From positions 744,001-808,000 of the forward strand of contig NC_019962.1 of NCBI RefSeq assembly GCF_000230735.2: a DNA stretch of 64,000 nucleotides, in the 5' to 3' direction. This document shows positions 61,801 through 64,000 of the stretch, one piece after another. Below the pieces are notes generated by a model that was not told the origin of the DNA, searched no databases, and worked only from the letters and a program-made list of their open reading frames with translations. The stretch comes from Natrinema pellirubrum DSM 15624 (GTDB taxonomy: Archaea > Halobacteriota > Halobacteria > Halobacteriales > Natrialbaceae). Every line of letters starts with the position of its first letter. The stretch's first letter is position 1. The translations under genes and the position numbers were made by a program.

Positions 61801-64000
61801 TGACTGACGGGGACGTCGCGGCGTTTACGCACCTCGGAGCGACGGTCCGCGGGGCGCTCTCCGAACGCGGCTTTTCGCAACCGACGGCACCACAGCGGCT
61901 GGCGATCCCGCCGCTCGCCGCCGGCGAGAACACGCTGGTGATCGCGCCTACCGGGAGCGGCAAGACCGAGACGGCGATGTTGCCCGTCTTCGATCACCTG
62001 GTCGCCGAGGAAGGACCGCCGGAGGGGTTGGGCGCGCTCTATATTACCCCGCTGCGGGCGCTCAATCGCGACATGCGCGAGCGCCTCGAGTGGTGGGACG
62101 AGTACTTAGACCTCGAAGTCGACGTTCGCCACGGCGACACCACCGACTACCAGCGGCGCAAGCAGGCCGAGGACCCGCCGGACGTGCTGATCACGACGCC
62201 CGAGACGGTCCAGGCGATGCTCACCGGCGAGCGGCTGCGCGAGGCGCTTTCCGACGTCTCCCACGTCGTAATCGACGAGGTCCACGAACTCGCCGCCTCC
62301 AAGCGGGGCGCACAGTTGGCGATCGGTCTCGAGCGGCTGTACGACCTCGCCGGCCCGTTCCAGCGGATCGGGCTCTCGGCGACGGTCGGCGATCCCGGCG
62401 AAGTGGGGCAGTTCCTGACGGGCGGCCGACCCTGCGAGATCCGGGAGATCGACGTGGGGAGCAACGTCGACGTGACGGTTCGCGAACCCGAGATTACGGA
62501 GGAAGACGAGCGCCTGGCCGGCGAACTGATGACCGAGGCCGATACCGCCAGCCACGTCCGGCTGATCCGCGATCTGGTCGCCGATCACGAGTCGACGCTG
62601 ATCTTCGTCAATACGAGGCAGACGGCGGAGGCGCTGGGGTCGCGGTTCAAGGAACTCGACCTCCCGATCGGCGTCCACCACGGCTCGCTCTCGAAGGAGG
62701 CCCGGATCGACGTCGAGGACCGCTTCAAGGCCGGCGAGATAGACGGGCTGCTGTGTACGTCCTCGATGGAACTCGGCATCGACGTGGGACAGGTCGATCA
62801 CGTGATCCAGTACAAGAGCCCGCGGCAGGTCACCCGCCTGCTCCAGCGGATCGGCCGCGCGGGCCATCGACAGGACGAGGTCTCGAGCGGGACGGTCGTG
62901 ACGACCCGTCCGGACGACACCTTCGAGGCGCTGTCGATCGCGCGCCGGGCCCGCGACGGCGAGGTCGAGCCGGCGGCGATCCACGAGGGGAGCCTGGACG
63001 TGGTCGCCAACCAGTTGCCCGCGATCGTCCAGAGCCGCGGCGACACGTACCTCGACGAGGCGATCGAGACGATCACTCGCTCCTATCCGTTCCGAAACGT
63101 GCCCGAGGCGACGATCCGCGAGATCGCGGGAGAACTGGACCGCAATCGAATCCTCTGGTTCGACGAGGGTGAAGATCGCATCGAGACCACCGGCGGCACG
63201 TGGCAGTACGTCTACGCCAACCTCTCGATGATCCCCGACGAGGAGACCTACGAGGTCCACGACATCGCCTCGGGGGGCCAGATCGGGACCCTGGACGAGC
63301 GCTTCGTCGTCAACTTCGCCCAGCCCGGCGAGGTGTTCATCCAGCGCGGCGAGATGTGGCGGATCGCCGAGATCGACGACGAGGAGGGCCGAGTCAAGGT
63401 CAGCCCGATCGAGGACCCCGCGGGCGAGGTTCCATCGTGGATCGGGCAAGAAATACCCGTCCCCGCCGCGGTCGCGGGCGAAGTGGGTGAAATTCGGGCC
63501 GTGGCGGAGCCCCAACTCGGGACGGGAGCCGACGCCGCCGCGGTCGGCCGCGAACTCGCTCATCGGTACCCCGCTGACGAGTACACGCTGACCGAGGCCT
63601 GCACGCAACTCGCACAACAGGTCGACGACGACGCGCCGATGCCGACGGCCGACCGCCTGGTCCTCGAGCGACGGGGGCGGACGATCGTCATCAACGCGCC
63701 GTTCGGCCACACGGCCAACGAGACGCTCGGCCGGGTGCTGTCGGCGCTGCTGGGCCAGCGGGCCGGCTCCTCGGTCGGCCTCGAGACCGACCCCTACCGG
63801 ATCGAACTCGAGGTGCCGAACTCGATCGCGACCAGCGAGGTACTCGAGGTCATAGAGGAGACCGACCCGGACCACGTCGAGGCGATCGTCGAACTCGGGC
63901 TGAAAAATTCCGACGCGCTCGCCTTCCGGCTGGCGCAGGTCTCGGCGAAGTTCGGCGCGTTAAAGCGCTGGCAGGGCTCGGGCCGACTCTCGAACGATCG
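61801..64000 (+). CDS. Lhr-type ATP-dependent helicase, N-terminal 733 residues (cut by window edge)
   Basis: This is a superfamily 2 DNA/RNA helicase of the Lhr group implicated in archaeal repair. It begins with the ATG at 61801 and is open to the window end. It has the Q-motif region FSQPTAPQRLAIPPL, motif I APTGSGKTETAM, motif Ia YITPLRALNRDM, motif II VIDEVHEL, motif III GLSATVGD, then FVNTRQTAE (motif IV), SMELGIDVGQVDHVIQ (motif V) and RLLQRIGRAGHR (motif VI). From about residue 430 come the winged-helix and Lhr-specific domains. Typical full length is about 900 residues. Confidence 0.93.

Noticed and set aside
1-64000. CRISPR array, rRNA genes, replication origin
   Set aside because: I saw no regularly spaced repeats, no rRNA-like sequence and no orc1/cdc6 gene with origin repeats.

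Overview
The window comes from a high-GC haloarchaeon. The proteins are very acidic, and the gene set is archaeal and halophilic: CDP-archaeol synthase, a RIO2-type kinase, ribosomal protein L15e, NcsA, an FtsZ2 operon with ribbon-helix-helix partners, methylaspartate mutase S, Bat-type HTH regulators and ISH11-like insertion sequences. A member of the Natrialbales (Natrinema/Haloterrigena-like) is my guess; nothing here fixes the genus.

Layout. 1-771 is the 5' part of argS on the minus strand. 772-3760 is an AT-rich accessory island. It holds a Tat-secreted protein of unknown function and a four-helix membrane-protein gene split by an ISH11-like element plus a 150-bp MITE-like element. 3762-30126 is a catabolic region: NUDIX hydrolase, a threonine-synthase-like/M14 deacylase pair, proline dehydrogenase, an APC-USP permease gene split by a second ISH11-like element, a diaminobutyrate-type class III aminotransferase with RidA, two M20 amidohydrolases, a BCCT transporter gene split by an IS66 element, a second class III aminotransferase, carS, an M24 protein with the hallmarks of ectoine hydrolase (DoeA/EutD), glutamate dehydrogenase, a D-2-hydroxyacid dehydrogenase and a threonine dehydratase. 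Together these could take ectoine or hydroxyectoine through N-acetyl-diaminobutyrate and diaminobutyrate to aspartate semialdehyde. I read this as a candidate archaeal ectoine/compatible-solute utilisation locus. Both of its dedicated-looking transporters are broken by insertion sequences.

30180-42895 is mostly housekeeping: esterase, pyrE, a HAD/class II aldolase pair, thrS with a structured leader, an HTH-PRTase regulator, a lone mamA, USP, rpl15e, RIO2 kinase, a lipoate-ligase-like protein, nfo and a methyltransferase. 43027-45672 is an envelope operon (DUF6230, DUF6114, an Asn-rich glycoprotein-like protein and a small membrane protein). 46208-52569 has Bat-type regulators, an ABC exporter, a bile-acid-symporter-family transporter and small haloarchaeal proteins. 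52726-56223 has ncsA, the cdrL-cdrS-ftsZ2 cell-division operon with a cluster of operator-like repeats, and tRNA-Tyr. 56578-64000 has a secreted protein, a MacB-like ABC operon, a hypothetical protein and the 5' part of an Lhr-type helicase.

Three genes are split by insertion sequences. In each case the target duplication is visible and removing the insert restores an open frame exactly, so the three losses look recent.
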